A DNA stretch of 64,000 bases. Source: Viscum album. Its lineage: Eukaryota > Streptophyta > Magnoliopsida > Santalales > Viscaceae. Within the stretch, counting starts at the first letter, position 1. Each line of letters begins with the position of its first letter. The stretch covers positions 957,068,097 to 957,132,096 of the forward strand of contig OY728121.1 in NCBI GenBank assembly GCA_963277665.1. The letters run 5' to 3'. The position numbers and the translations under genes were made by a program. Below the pieces are notes generated by a model. The model saw only the letters and a program-made list of their open reading frames with translations, was not told where the DNA came from and ran no database searches. This document shows, one piece after another, positions 1 through 13,382 of this stretch.

Positions 1-1071
1 TTTCGACATAATTAAGGTAAGAATGTTTATTTTTAACTTATACGGCGGGTGTGGTTATTTTCTGCCGTTATAAAATTGTCGAAGCATCCCTTACAAGATT
101 ATAAGAATATTTTCAAAGAAAATGTTTTATTTCATAAATATATGACTCTTAAATGCTTTCAAAGTTGAAAGAGATATTTCTCTAAAAAGTGGTTTGATTT
201 CATCTATGTCAACATCCTTTGATGAATTTTACGCTTATTTGAAGTTGATTTATTATGATACAAAACATCTATATTGTATTGAAGGTTTTCTGATATGTTT
301 GACTGTGGATGTGCTATTTTTATACCGTTCATAGTTTATGGTGAATGTATTGGCATTTCGTAAGCTAGTTTTAATACGAATGTTTATGTTATTTTTAAAC
401 CTATTCATATGGGAATGCATTGGACTTAATATGTGATGGGTGGAGCCCGCTATAGCTCCTCAATGCATCAGTAGGTGTCATGAGACAAACTAGTGTCTTG
501 GCACAAGGCCTTGACAAAATCTTATTTGTATTCTTGGCACGAGGCCTTGGATATGTGGTTATGATAGTCTGGAATTATGCATTCCATCATTACGAAAGTG
601 GTTATTGATATTGCATTTGATTATTCGATTAGTAGAATATCCATGTGAATAATTAAATGGAATTATTTCATTTTAATTTTTCCATACTATGTTGAAGTTC
701 ATGTTTAAAAGGCTTTTGTTTTAGTTATACATTGCCTTAAATGTTTATTCTTATTTATGAAAGATTCTGCTGTATTGTTATCCTTACTGGGCATTTGAGC
801 TCACCCATTTTCTATGTTTTATTTTTCCCAGGATGTGAAGAAGTAATTTATGAATGACCTGCAGGGATAGTGTGAGGGGATAAGAGTGTAGACTATGGAG
901 ACTATGTTGTTGTTGTTTTCATTTTTAGGATGTAATGTAAACATTATGAATATATCTAGTGTTTCCAAGGCTACTAACCAATTGGTCTTTCAAGATTTGA
1001 TCTTTCTTGTGATCATGCCAATGTTATGTAATAATGCACCGACTCTGGGTAACTGGGGTCGGAGCGTTACA
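1..1071 (+). repeat. 3' part of a Tekay/Del-type Ty3 LTR
   Basis: Long terminal repeat without protein coding, cut by the window start. It ends in GGTCGGAGCGTTACA, the usual right end of Tekay/Del (chromovirus) LTRs. It carries the typical block CTTACTGGGCATTTGAGCTC at about 783-803. The same block is recognisable near 17,880 in a second, more decayed Tekay LTR of this window, and a TCAATGCAT block (about 458) is also shared at about 17,415. Inside it the segment CTTGGCACAAGGCCTTG (about 497) is repeated about 36 bp later. Whether this is a solo LTR or one end of a full element cannot be told, because the left end is outside the window. The sequence after 1,071 is a poor match to the initiator-tRNA primer site, so a 5' LTR is less likely. 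Confidence 0.7.
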
Positions 1072-2049
1072 TGGATCACTCTATTGTGTGTGGACCCATA
1101 ATGGTTATCGAGATATATGGTGATAAATAAATTATTATATTAGTTAAAAAATATAATATAATGGGTTTTATCATGTTCATGTAGTCTAATAAATTGTTTA
1201 TTGATTATATTAATCAGTTTTAGAGGAGATCTAAAATATAAATCAGAGGAACTATCATGGTTCTCCTGTCAATGATGGAATAGATTAAAACTCTCATGCG
1301 TTACAAAATAACTCAAAGAAACATGATATCACAAACAAAGACTCCCTAGTGATAAAACCAATATAAATTGGTACATAATATAGGATATATTTAATGGAGA
1401 ACACAATGTTGAATATATTTCTAATTGAATGTGTAATCTATTATCGCTATTTGAATGTAGTTGTTTAGGTACTTGTGTACACAAAAAATCAAGATTTTCT
1501 ATTCCCCAGAGAGAAAATAACCATGTACAAGATTTATAATAGAATAAATCCAACTTTATATCACACATGAGTATTTTGGATAAGTTTCTATATTCATAAC
1601 ATGGACTGAAATAAAGGAAAATACATGGTTGTAAAAGATGAAGGGATATTTTAGGTTACTACTTGAAAAGTAAATCCTATATGTGTCCCAATATGTTGTC
1701 GAAAATTTTCATAGTGATAAGGGAGGTAAAAACTATTTAAAAAAAGATAGGATAAGATCTATATTTCTATATCAGTGTGTGGTCAGTGATGGAGAAGTGA
1801 AATTGAATCCAAATTTGTTTGGTGCACACTTTCCAAACTATGAGGAGGAATCCAAAACTTGATTTGTGGATGAAGAATTTGTTGAAAAAAGTCAATAAGT
1901 GACACCATATATAATTTCTTTCTATGTTCAATGATTCTAATGTCATTAGAGATAAAACTATTTCAATTAATACTCAGAGGATGAGAAATATAGAGAACAC
2001 TTCTATATATATATAGTGAAACCAACATTGTTTAAAGATTCAACAAAGG
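1072..2049. other. AT-rich stretch, probably upstream part of the copia relic
   Basis: No intact gene. Around 1,690-1,760 the plus strand reads roughly ENFHSDKGGKNY, which resembles the copia integrase motif around the second catalytic aspartate. A copia integrase remnant just upstream of the RT domain is therefore possible. The rest is too decayed to assign. Confidence 0.35.
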
Positions 2050-3450
2050 ATGATTCACATGTAATGGTTTGATGTATGAACTAGATAAAATTGAGAAAAC
2101 CCATAATTGGGAGTTCATGGTTAAGAAGATCAAAATATTGTAGGAATGATGTGTAATTACAAAGATAAATATCATGATTAATGATAGTTAATCCAAAATA
2201 AGGGAAGATTTGTGTTAAAGGGGTATACACAAGTGGAATCAATTGGTGTTGAAGAAAATTATCACTAGTGGAGATACCTGAGTTAATAAGATTCATTTAT
2301 ACTATAATTATTCAGAGAAAATATAGAATCTTCAAATTGGATATCAATATATATTTTTTATGTTAGATAATCATGGAAGAAGTTTATATTGATCATACAA
2401 TTGAATTTATTATCTGTAAAGACGAATCATATGTGTGATGGTTGAAGAATGCCTTTAATAGATTAAAAATTCACCTTAATACTAGTATTCTACCTTGGAT
2501 GCATTTTTATGAATGTTTGAATTTGGATGGAGTTGTTTTGATCAAAATATTTACGTGAAATATACTATGTAAGTGCTTTTTATAGTAATCATATAAATTG
2601 ATGACATCGTATTTGTAGGATGTAAAAAATATTTTAGGAGACTTTTTCATGGTTTTTAAGTATATAATTTGAAATATATAAAAGTAGGGATCTCACATTA
2701 TTCCCTATGATACAAGTTACCAAGAACATGATTTTGAAAATTGATTCTCAGGAAAATATTTAAAAGAGATGTTGATAAAGTTTGTTATACATAATATAAA
2801 TTTGGTTTATACGAAAACAATTATTAGAACCATGTTGGGAAATAATGAGTAAGGTAATGTGTGTGATCCAATACATTAGTAGACGATTATTAAGAACTTA
2901 TTTTATCTTATAAAAATAAGACTTAATATAATTTTCACAATATGCATGGATTTCCACTAATAATGTTTTCCCAAGGAAGAACATCTCCTACTTTTAAAGT
3001 TGATCATGACGTATATCCAGGTCCCTCTTAATTATGGTTGGGAATAATCTAAAAATATTGAAAATGAATTATTTTCCTACTCATTGTGGATTGGGATGAA
3101 TATATTTTGGTTAAAGAATCTATAAGTGGTTGATCCTTTTTCATTAGAAGTATGTCTGATGGGTGGCTCAACATGAAGAAAGAAATCACCTCTCTCTCAA
3201 GGAAACTAAAGTAGTGTATATTTGAGGGACTAAAAGTTTCACATAACTAGCATTAATGAAAAAAAAAATTGGAGCATCTTATAGGGGAGGTAAATCATCC
3301 CATGGTTGTACATTATGAAAACAAAAGTGTGATAGTGATTACCATGAATACAACAAAACATTACAAAACAAATCAACATTGGATTTGGAATAACCATATT
3401 AAATATACTATTAAATGATGAATTATCACAGTTGATCACAACAATTAAAA
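2050..3450 (+). pseudogene. decayed Ty1/copia pol: reverse transcriptase and RNase H
   Basis: Remnant of a copia polyprotein, broken by many stops and frameshifts. In order along the plus strand: an RT entry segment (about 2,060-2,240); EEVYID followed by IICKDESYVWWLKNAF (about 2,372-2,445), which is the copia EEVYM..PPGF...V.KL.KSLYGLKQ block; IDDIVFVG at 2,597-2,620, the YVDD catalytic loop with Tyr lost; then SLSLKETKVVYI (about 3,190-3,225), matching the RNase H LSTTEAEY motif; and ENKSVIVITMNTTKHYKTNQ (about 3,318-3,378), matching CDN.SAI.I..NP..H.RTKH. Nothing intact could be made from it. The lineage is uncertain; the purine tract and long spacer downstream would suit a SIRE-like element. 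Confidence 0.75.
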
Positions 3451-3857
3451 TAAATAAGGAGTGGACATAAATTAAAAATCATTATCCACATCGACATATG
3501 AGAATCATTGATTTAACATTGGTGTTTAACCACCACCCTTAGCTTAAGGAAATATGAAAGATCCTATCTCCCCACTACAAATAAATATTTATATGGGAAA
3601 TATTTATACTTTCATGAATATATATTTTATTAGGTGTAGAATATATGAGGATATAAAATCCTTGGGTAGTTTTTTGGGAATAAATGTTGATCATAAAAAA
3701 ATATTCATCATCGATGCAATTAATTCATTCTCTTGTTTCATATAATCAGTCTTAAGTGACATACGCTTAGAGAAATTATAAAAATCTTTTTTAATTAGTT
3801 TCAAGGATACTCTTAATTCATAGTAATTGAAAATAATAACCTAATGAATTTAATTTT

Positions 3858-3872
3858 GAAAGGGGGAGAAAG
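3858..3872 (+). other. polypurine tract, copia type
   Basis: GAAAGGGGGAGAAAG downstream of the copia RNase H relic. Such tracts prime plus-strand DNA synthesis. SIRE-like elements may carry several of them between pol and the 3' LTR. The same core AAAGGGGGAGAA recurs at 10,688-10,700. Confidence 0.5.
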
Positions 3873-5464
3873 ATTTTATGTTGAGATTAAATATGTTCTT
3901 AGTGAATGGATAATTGCTTTAAAATAATCTAATGGTTGACAATGTTGCAACATTTAGTTTTTCATATTATATATTTTTCAACTATTAGTTGATTGTAAGA
4001 CCGTATAATGGTTGTTTATGTATATGGATATAATTTTTTAAAAAAATTATTTATTCTAGAAATATAAAATTTTAACTGTGAAAATAAGATACAACAAATT
4101 ATTGGAGTTGATGTTATAGAATTAGAAAATTCCACCGCCATAAGAATCATTTAGATAAAAACATAAGAGTCGTAAGGAAACATCATAAAAGTTTTTTGGT
4201 AAGTCATTTTGTTAATCTGATGGTCATAATATGACTTAAGGCTATTTTTTTTGGGAAAATGCTCCCACTATGGTCCACATATAAGTTTTATTAAGGAGAA
4301 AAAATTTGAATAATTTGGATGAATCCAAAGATATTTACCTTTTTATATTTGGAGTTTCATGTTACAAGTTTAGAGATAGAAGTAATGTCCAGACGAAGAT
4401 TAGAAATTTTTCATTGGTTGTTGAATGGATAGGCTCACATCTTGGAGGATATATCACACCAGAAAAGATTAATCTGGGATTTCAATAATTCTAGAGATCT
4501 AGTGATCGTGATTTGAATGAAATTTCATTATGTGATTTCTTTATTCCAAAAATATGATTAATTGACTCACACCATGACTACCTATTATAAAACATCTATA
4601 GGACCATGAATATGGATCATTTGGATGTTCAACACCATAATAATAGTACACACTGTTAAGAAGAGCCTCTTTTCATGACACATATAAGATTTTAAGAAAG
4701 TGGAAATATAATTTTACAACATTAATATAATTAATAAGAATATTTTTATCTTGAGAAAATGAATTAGGTGGTTTAACCTGAAACATGTTTCAATGAAGGA
4801 AATAAAACCTCAAATTCTATGTATTTTATAAGATACTTTCCATGGTCAAGGAGGTCATACTAAAAATGAAAAATATAAAAACTTTTCATGGGGATAAACT
4901 TCATTGTTGTATATTTTGATATTCAAGAAAAATTTTATAAATTTAAATAGAAGATAATGGATTTTTTTAAAGGCCCATTATGTTAGTGAAAAATAGAAAA
5001 TTAAAGAAATTTTTTTTAGATAATGGTTTCTCAAATTAAAGGAAAATAAATTGGATAAATTAAATTTTAAGTATAAGAGAAAAAATATATAAACTACTAA
5101 AAAATGGCATAGGATAGATTTACATTATATAGAATGATCTGAAGAAGGATTGAAAATCATTAAAACGATCCTTTAGTAGGTTAGTATTTTTCATTTGTTG
5201 AGGTTCATTGTAAGTTATTATCAGATCATATCTTTATTTTATTTTTTATCTCGATGATGTGAGTGAAGTGATAATAAGTGGAAGTTTAATTGGAGTAATA
5301 GTGTGAGTTTTGATAACATCTATAAGATATAAAGCACATAGTGTTAAATCTTTTAACATTGACAAGTCGTTGATGTATTCTCCTTAGACTAACCCTTTGG
5401 GGAGAACCCAGGAAAATCCATCTTCCATTTTGGGATTATTATATATATATATATATATATCATA
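3873..5464. other. unassigned AT-rich stretch with an (AT)n microsatellite
   Basis: I see no gene. It may be the 3' untranslated or former env-like region of the copia element to its left. It contains a perfect (AT)10 run at 5,441-5,460. The only open frame above 50 codons (4,306-4,488, plus) has no recognisable motif. Confidence 0.3.
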
Positions 5465-8260
5465 TGATTTGTTGAATAAGTATAGGTTATTATTTTTATT
5501 TCTAAGATGAAAAAAAAGTAAAAAAATTAAAAAATTATTGAACACCCTTACTGGAAAACCAATTTAGTGGAACACTGAATTAATTTTTCATTTTTATAAT
5601 TAAATTTTTTATTATAATAATTATTTTAATATAATGTTTCATTTAATTGAAATTATTTTATCTTATTATTCATGTTATTCTTTTTTAAATTTCTAATTAT
5701 TTTTCTCAGAAATATTGATTTTTTATAGCCTATACTTACATGTATATATATTTTAAGAAACATCAGTAACACTTACATGATCCTAGTTTTATCCCAGCAC
5801 ATGTGTTAGAAATTATATTCTATCTTCTTGATAGTTATGAAATATGCTTACAAATTATGTGTTAACATCTAAATACCCATACATGAGTTATATTTTACCC
5901 TTAGGTATCATGTTTTAAATTAACATTACCCTTACATTAGATTTATAAATTTTTTATACCCTGTTGAAACTATTTCCTTACTTTTATACATCGTTGATTT
6001 GAACTTTCCACATTATTGATTTTAACATTCTATAACATTTTTTACAATTACGCAGCCTATGTTAAGGCTTACAAAATATATATTTTACCCTAATGCATGC
6101 TATATCAATTTTAGGTTACCTTGACACAGTTCATAAAATCAAAATTTTCCCATTTGTAACCTTTTATAAAATTATTATTACCCTTACACATTTTTTACTT
6201 TCAATCATGCAAGAAACTTATACATACATATGTATGGTTTCCCGGTTTACTTTTTTTCTGGTTCGTGAGATGAACCAGATGTAGGTATTACATGAACATC
6301 ACATTTGAGTTGAATGTTAGGTTTGGAAAAATAAAATCTGTAAATTGATCCTAACATTAAGTAAATGAACCCCACATTGGCATACCACATGTACCCTAAG
6401 ATGATCCTAATGTTTATTATAAATAATGATCATTACTTCAAATGGCCGAAGGAGGAACACATTCATTCTTTCCACTAGATCTCACTTCATAATAGTTTTC
6501 TATATACAGGAAATATCTCTCTCCCATGAATTTGATCTATTTAACACCTCATGATTTATAAGGGTTATATAAGAGATACATGATATTCATATTGGGAAGG
6601 TGTAGGAAGAAGAATATTTCCCAATAATAATATTTAATACGAACTATGTTCACTAATACTACAACATGCTCCATAATGAAGTCTTGTCATCCACAGTTAA
6701 CATACTATGATTGCTACACATGCTGCAACAAATTGACATATATATGTTATCATGGAATTGAAATATTTCACTTTTAAAAGAACCGGTGGTTAAATATGAG
6801 GATAAGTACTATAAGATATCAAACATGATCTCTCATCTCTCCTTCTACATAATAGGAAGAATCATTCCTAAAATATTTTCGCGGCTCAATTCATACCAAA
6901 AAATATATCAAAATTTTATATATGAAGATCATTATAAAATCGAATATGGATTCCATGTGTAAACTTATCTAGACATAGAATTAATGTAAGTCATAGAAAA
7001 GGGAATCAATTAATATGAACATGATCTCCGTTAAAACATTTTATGAGAATATTTGATAATGAGTTTGTGGGAAGATGCATCTACAATATCAGAGCTATGA
7101 TACACTATTTTACATGATATTGATATTTTTATTAGATACAATGTTATTTGGATAACTTTATCTTGTTTATCAATTTTTAAATTGTTATTATATTTTTACA
7201 ATATAGATTGAAGAGATTTGAAATATTCTAGTTCAATATTTAGAGAGAAAAATGATTGTATTATTTTATCATCATTTTCTAGAGAAGTTGTTGGACACTA
7301 GGTTATTTAAATTCTGATATTTTAATTTTATTAATTATGTTATTACTATATTTTTGAGGTTATTTCAACTATTTTAAATTATGATTTCAATGGTAACCTG
7401 AATCTATTTTGGAGTATTGTTGTTCAATAATGAATCTAAAATAAGATTATAATTTAAATTACTTTTTGTGATTTTATTTTGAAGGTTTTATTTTGAAATT
7501 AAAACAATGAAATGTTGTTGTGATATTTCTATAGATAGTTTTAAAACCTCCTAACATGATTAATTTTTAATTTTCAATGGAGGGGGGTCCACAAGATCTT
7601 TTTGATGTTTTAATTCGTTATATTTCGGTATTTATTTGGCAGGTTAAAAATTAGTATGTGAAATATTATTAACTTATAAAAATAAAAAATACTTCATGCA
7701 TTCATATTGTTGTTTGATATTTGATGAATATGGAAAAATAATCTATATAAATCATTATTCACTCATGGTGTGAATAAGAAGAAGGACTATATGAATATAT
7801 ATATATTATTACTACTGTTTAATGATGAATTTTTCTTCACAACATTGAAGATCTATTTCCTATTATTATATAATTGATTGAAGATCCATCCATATGTTAG
7901 TTGCAGAAGAATCATTGAGATGAACCGGTATCCAATAAACTATATCTCGTATAAATTATATTATTTTTCTATATTATTGTATAATGATGTGATTATAAAT
8001 GTTCTATGTAAAAGAACTAGGGGGAATTGTAGAATCATTGTTTTATGTTTTTAACTTCCAATAGTTATTTGTTGAGGTCTCCGGATAAAAGGACATATTT
8101 ATTGAAAATTACCAAGCTGAAACATAGGGCATTGGTGGAGTATAATAAGGGATCTTTGTTCCCCCAACCACTATACATTACCATATAATATACATTATCT
8201 TATTTGTTTTCCACCACATTAATCATATTTAAGAGATGAGGATAAAATTTTATTCTCTCA
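5465..8260 (+). repeat. LTR 1 of a SIRE/Maximus-like copia element
   Basis: A 2.8-kb noncoding repeat whose whole length is matched by a second copy (10,701-11,741 plus 43,525 to about 45,216). Paired landmarks: ATGAACC.CAC.TTGGCATACC at about 6,365 and 11,565; GATACATGATATTCAT at about 6,575 and 43,566; CTATGATA...CATGATATTGAT at about 7,095 and 44,040; and the segment at about 7,580 and 44,555. The left edge is placed at a TG near 5,465 and is approximate. The right edge is placed at CTCTCA before ATTGGTACAATTTCA, a weak primer-site-like sequence. I found no clean target-site duplication. Confidence 0.65.
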
Positions 8261-8465
8261 ATTGGTACAATTTCAATAGATATGATTTCAGTTTTTTGAA
8301 GATCTTTAAAAGAACAAAATTCACACCCCTCTTATGTATTTATCACCACCATCTCCAAAAAAAAGTTATATTAGAGGACTTATATTTCTATATATTTTTT
8401 CAAATATTAAATATATCTTTTGTTTCTAATAATTCTATGTAAATGATCTATATGAACACTAATTT
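8261..8465 (+). other. 5' leader of the SIRE-like copia element
   Basis: Short untranslated stretch between LTR 1 and gag. It contains TTCACACCCCTCTTATGT at about 8,320-8,337, a C-rich motif familiar from leaders of plant SIRE-type copia elements. A homologous leader with ACCCCCCCTCTTGTGT lies after LTR 2 at about 45,291-45,306. Confidence 0.5.
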
Positions 8466-9960
8466 CAATTGTTAATCATAGAGGTGGTATATCGATGATC
8501 CATGCTCGTTATTTCCAGGGTGATAATTAGGGTTTATGTAAATCTTTCTAGACTATTTATTTCAATAATAGTGGAATAAAACTATACATGAACGTTTTTA
8601 GGACATAAAAAATTACTAAAGGGGAACCAAATTTGTGGAATGATTCTGAAGACACGGATTATGATCTTAATTCAAGGGATATGATTGATAATATTTTTGG
8701 ATTAGTAAATGACTAATGTAATCAAGTTTATTATTGATCTACAACTTTTGAAATGTGGGTAGCCATTTTGATTTCCTATAAAGGAATGAATAATGTTTGA
8801 AAAAATATGTTCTAATAATTATCAGATTAAATTTTAATCATTCAGGATGTTCAAACAACAAAATATTACTCGGATAAATGAAAGATTGATAGAAAGTGTC
8901 AATGATATTTCTTCCTTGGGAACCACAATTCCAGATTTTGATATGTCGTTAATGGTAAATATATAATTACTTTCTAAGTGGAATTGAATCTAATATACTA
9001 TCATAAAATTAATTCTTTATAATGACATAATGATATAGGAATTGATCAGAACATTAATGTTGTACATAGTTGATATGTAAGTTGAAGTTGATGATCATAT
9101 TTCTATCAAAAAGGACACTGTTTCACTCAAAGTTTCAAATGATTAATTTTCTGATTCTGGATCTTATAAATTGGGTTTATGTGACTTGTTATCATATTTG
9201 TATAGAGAACCTCAAAATCTATATATAAATATAAATATGAAATAAGATATGAATAACGAGAAATAATTCAAATGCTATTTACGTAATAAGAAGGTTATTT
9301 GAGAACAGACATCCCATTTCATGAAGTTTATAGAAAGATGATTATAATAAAAAAGGGAAAAATACATGAAGGTTACTTGGTTTGAAACTAAATATTCATG
9401 TGGTGAATCAATATTAAAATATAATTCTATGAATAAAAAAATGTAAATATATTTTTTATGGCTCCTATTGATGAGGTAAAATCATATTTCTCTCATAGTC
9501 CTAATCTGATAATATTTCATTTATTGAGATTAATGAATATTGTAATATGATTTAACAAAAATTAGAATCAATAATGAAAGTGAATTGGTAAGTAAAAAAA
9601 TCTTATGATTCATTTTTATTGAAAAAGAAAAATTTAACTATGAAAATTGTGGATTTAAGATCTCATTGTTTATAAAATTATTTTTTACTCTATGGGAGTA
9701 AAATTAATGAATTATTATCAAAAGTATATTTTTTAAAACAAGAATCAATCATGTTTACCAATGGGGATAATGATCTAAAAAAATTCTTATTAATAATATA
9801 ATTAACCGAGGAAGGATTTTTCTTCCTAGAAATGGAGAAATGCTCAAATTCTATAGAAATTTATTTGTACTTGGTTCCAAAAGAAGTAGAATATCTAATA
9901 TTAGATGTTTTAATTGTGATGTTAATGGGAATTGGGCTACTAAATGATATTTTATAAATT
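8466..9960 (+). pseudogene. decayed copia gag (SIRE-like)
   Basis: Remnant of a nucleocapsid polyprotein. In the plus-strand frames one reads a start region resembling PP.F.G.NYG.WK..M..YL (about 8,495-8,560), then WNDSEDTDYDLN at about 8,635-8,670, then AKEMW.ILISYKG (about 8,745-8,790), then SLGTTIPDFDMSL (about 8,915-8,955), the gag block before the SLP.EW segment. A TWF(S)...SCGES segment at about 9,370-9,400 recalls the TWSDSE part of these gags. At 9,906-9,945 a zinc-knuckle relic reads RCFNCDVNGNWATK, with the His replaced by Asn and the last Cys lost. Many stops and shifts; no product. Confidence 0.65.
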
Positions 9961-10687
9961 CTTAATTTTAGGGGGATAATCATGTTTATTATTAAAATTA
10001 TTTACCTAAATTTAAATTTTGAATTTATACTCTAAATAAATTTCTTTGGTTAAATATGTATTCAGTTTCTAACACATCCAAAACCAAATGCATATGGATT
10101 ACAACTTTATCTTTTAGTTAATATTTTACATTATTATCCCATTAGTCTTAATGGTTATATCATTAATGGAATTCTTGAAATATATGGAGATTTATTCTAT
10201 CTTTTCTAGAATTATTTCATTAGTATTTAAAATATAATAACTATATTATATGGGGGTAATGGATTGTAAACATTTTAACACTTATTCTTCAAAATGTTGT
10301 AAATATTATTCTTTTACTATTAAAATTCATTATTTAGAACATTTTTTCATGTGATGACTTTATTCCATGAATTATGTTGTTAATTTATGAGAATCAGACA
10401 TTACCTTATTATTTTACGTTGAAATAAATTAAATTGTCTCATATATATTTTAAATATTTGAAAATATTTTTTAGTTGTTGAATAATATTTTATAGGTTTT
10501 CATAGAATATTGAGTATTACCTTTTTTCATTTTGATGGAATCATGAATTAATGGGTAGTTTATGTTGAATTATATATTGAGAATGTATTAGATTTTACAT
10601 GATTTTATTATTAACTCATTTTTTTGATCAATTATAAAAGGAGGAGAAAATTAATTATTCATTTGTTTAATCATTTTGATAAATTAT
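9961..10687 (+). other. spacer between gag relic and 3' LTR; pol missing
   Basis: About 0.7 kb of AT-rich sequence. No integrase, RT or RNase H motif is visible, although a complete copia element needs about 3.5 kb of pol here. The unit is therefore a deletion derivative or a gag-only nonautonomous copy. A first purine tract (AAAAGGAGGAGAAAA) lies at 10,636-10,650. Confidence 0.45.
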
Positions 10688-10700
10688 AAAAGGGGGAGAA
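10688..10700 (+). other. polypurine tract before LTR 2
   Basis: AAAGGGGGAGAA immediately upstream of the second SIRE-like LTR, as expected for plus-strand priming. It sets the orientation of this copia unit as plus. Confidence 0.65.
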
Positions 10701-11741
10701 TTTTATAGATTAATATTTTGTTTTGTAATTTTAAAATGGTGGGATCATTGAGTGAATCCTCAAATCAATATATTATTTATATAATTAAAAATATTGTTTC
10801 TACTATAATAGTTTTTTTGAAATTAATTTTTCTTTAATTATTCTTCATTAATTATTATTGTTATTATTGTTAATATTGATAATTATTTTTAATTATTTTA
10901 TTTTGAAAAATAAAAATATATAGTTTATTTTCACCTTTAAATATGTTTTTAAAATCTTTTGTTACCCTTATGGGGGTCTAGTTTTACCCTTATTCATGTA
11001 TTAGAAATCTGTTTCTACATTTACATGAGATATGTATTACCCAAATATATAGTGTGTTTACTTATCATCTCTATTGCATGGGCTGTGAATTACCCCTACC
11101 TATCCAATGTGAACTTCAATTTACCCTTATGAAAGCTTTAATAATTTCAGTATACCCTTACCCACCTAATTTATTTCCTTTACACATAATTTAATTTACC
11201 TTTAAAAAACATTGATTTAACCATTATGAAACACTATTTAGCTTTATGTAGGACATGTTTACCCACACAAAAATTTCTTTTTCGAACATACACAAGATAT
11301 ATCATTTTTACGTTTCCTTTCCACAGCGTATGAAATCATCTATTTAAATTTACGCATCCTTCAAAAAAATATTGTTACCCATATGAAATATTTTTCCCTT
11401 TATTCATGCATGAAGGTTGACCTCATATATTTCTGGTATTTATTGTTGGTTCTTTTTTCACATTGATGAATTGAACACAATGTTTTTATTTAATAAACCC
11501 CATGTTTTTGTTTAGTGTTAGGTTCAGAAACCAAATTTTTGTAATATGATTCTCATGTTTAATAAATGAACCACACGTTGGCATACCCCACATTTTCTAT
11601 CTGATCCTAACATTTTCAAGATAAACCTCATGCTACTGGAAACTTGAAAAGGTGGAATTAATTCATTCTATCCACAACATCATGGTTTCTATGATATTTC
11701 TATATCAATGAAAACTCACTGTTACATGAGAATTTTTTTAT
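10701..11741 (+). repeat. LTR 2 of the SIRE-like element, left part
   Basis: Left 1.04 kb of the second copia LTR. It matches 5,465 to about 6,545 of LTR 1 until about 11,735, then stops abruptly inside the LTR. The missing right part continues at 43,525, on the far side of the Tat element. The left and right parts together are about the length of LTR 1. The last five bases, TTTAT (11,737-11,741), form the left target-site duplication of the Tat insertion (TATAT at 43,525-43,529, one mismatch). Confidence 0.65.
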
Positions 11742-13382
11742 TTCCTACACTTTTATTGGGGCACACTGCCTTTCTTGTGTCGATTCGAGATTGCATGCAA
11801 CGACTTCCCTGCATTACCACTTTCCAAAGGTGGTTGGAATTCATCTCTTTCAATGGAGATCTATATTCTCTAATCAGAATTGAATAATGTGATGTTTGTC
11901 CCTCCTTCAATGGATTTCTCCTTAAAACTCATCTCCTAGTCTGGGATACCCTCATAGATTAAGTCATGCTCATGAAACACATTCCTGGTTCCAGCTCTTT
12001 TTGGAGGCCGTTTAATTACACTGCATCTATCTATACATTCAAGAGGGTCTTTCCAATGTAGTGTCCTTAGGTTAAGAGAGTATTCACACTGGTAATCACT
12101 AGCATGTCTAGATTCTAGGAACATTGGTCACATGAATTCTTCCCCGTATGAGGGAACCTAATAGAGGCATATTAGTTGCGAAACCTAATGTATCCCATGT
12201 AAATCAAAAGGTATCTAATGCCAAAGGTATATCTTCCAAATCATTCACCTCAGGCATCCCATGTTTATCCTAAGGTAGCTGATGCTATGGGTGTGTATGT
12301 TTCGAGTATTTCACCTCAATAATCCATTGTTTTGCATGAAGTAGCTATTTCGGACCAAAAGTTTAAAATTATTGAGAGATGGAGTGTGGTTGACCAAAAC
12401 TCCCTTAGAGGAGGATCAGAGAGGTTCACCCTCAAGAAGGAGAACTCAGAAGTTTTACTGATGAATGGTTTAGGACACCCACAAAGGTGGACCCAAGAGG
12501 TGTGACCCGTAATGGGAAGATATCACACCATGAAGGCAGATCAGAACACCGTTGGGGTGGATCTAGAGGTTCACTCCTCAAAGGGGGGCACCTGGGATTA
12601 AAATTTGCCTGTATTGAACATCATAGAGCCATCCTACATACCCATCAAGGATGGAAGGGGTCAAAAACCCTGTATTTCGATGTCACCTTTTATGTTCATG
12701 TGACATGACTAATCTATGTAGTTTAACATTATTTGAAAAGCTTGTGTGCGTTGTGAAATGAGTATCATTAGTGGATTGTGTCAGATTTATTCATATAATA
12801 TTCCCTTCACCAGAGTATTTCCCTTGGTCAGAGGTGTGGGGGATTATGAATGGGACCTTACTAAAGGGACCCAAAGGAGATGTGGACTATGGGTAATGTT
12901 ATGAAATTATCAGGATGTGGAATCCTAGTGAAAATCAAGATGGGTGTGGATGGAGGGAATGGATCAGATATAGTGGATGGAGAGTTGGAGTTTTGGGGTC
13001 AGATCTTAGGGAGGCTTCATAGATATCCAAGTTAATTGGGAATCAAATCCCATGTAGTTTTTTATTGGATGAGGATTATACATAAGGAGGATGCGCATTA
13101 GAAGGGATATAATTTGGAATTACAATTAGGAGTGTCCCAAGGATCATGTATGATTGTTGGATCTTACACATGGATGTTACCCTTTGGATGTTAGAATAAG
13201 GGGCTTACTCAAGGACGGATGCCCGTTTGAGTGGATATGGGTGGTGCTTACACATGGGAGCTTCCCGTGGCATTGGATGTTGGATTTCATGGACTCTAAT
13301 AACCTCTAAGTCCACATGATTCTTTCTCAGTGGGAGAAACGAGATTAAGTAGTTTTTTGGATGCTAATGTTTCAAAAGATAC
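11742..13382 (-). repeat. 3' LTR of the Tat element, distal part
   Basis: Matches about 40,486-42,115 in the 5' LTR. Paired landmarks: TTTAATTACACTGCATCTAT (about 12,012) with ATTAATTACACTGCTTCTGT (about 40,763); ATCCCATGT blocks at about 12,255 and 40,944. It is separated from its other part by the Tekay insertion. The small open frames here (for example 11,722-11,910 and 12,487-12,708) lie inside the repeat and are not genes. Confidence 0.75.

Noticed and set aside
3554..3745. 63-codon plus-strand frame after copia RNase H
   Set aside because: Too short, no motif, and in a decayed element.
12487..12708. 73-codon plus-strand frame as a host gene
   Set aside because: Lies inside the 3' LTR of the Tat element; the 5' LTR copy does not keep the frame.
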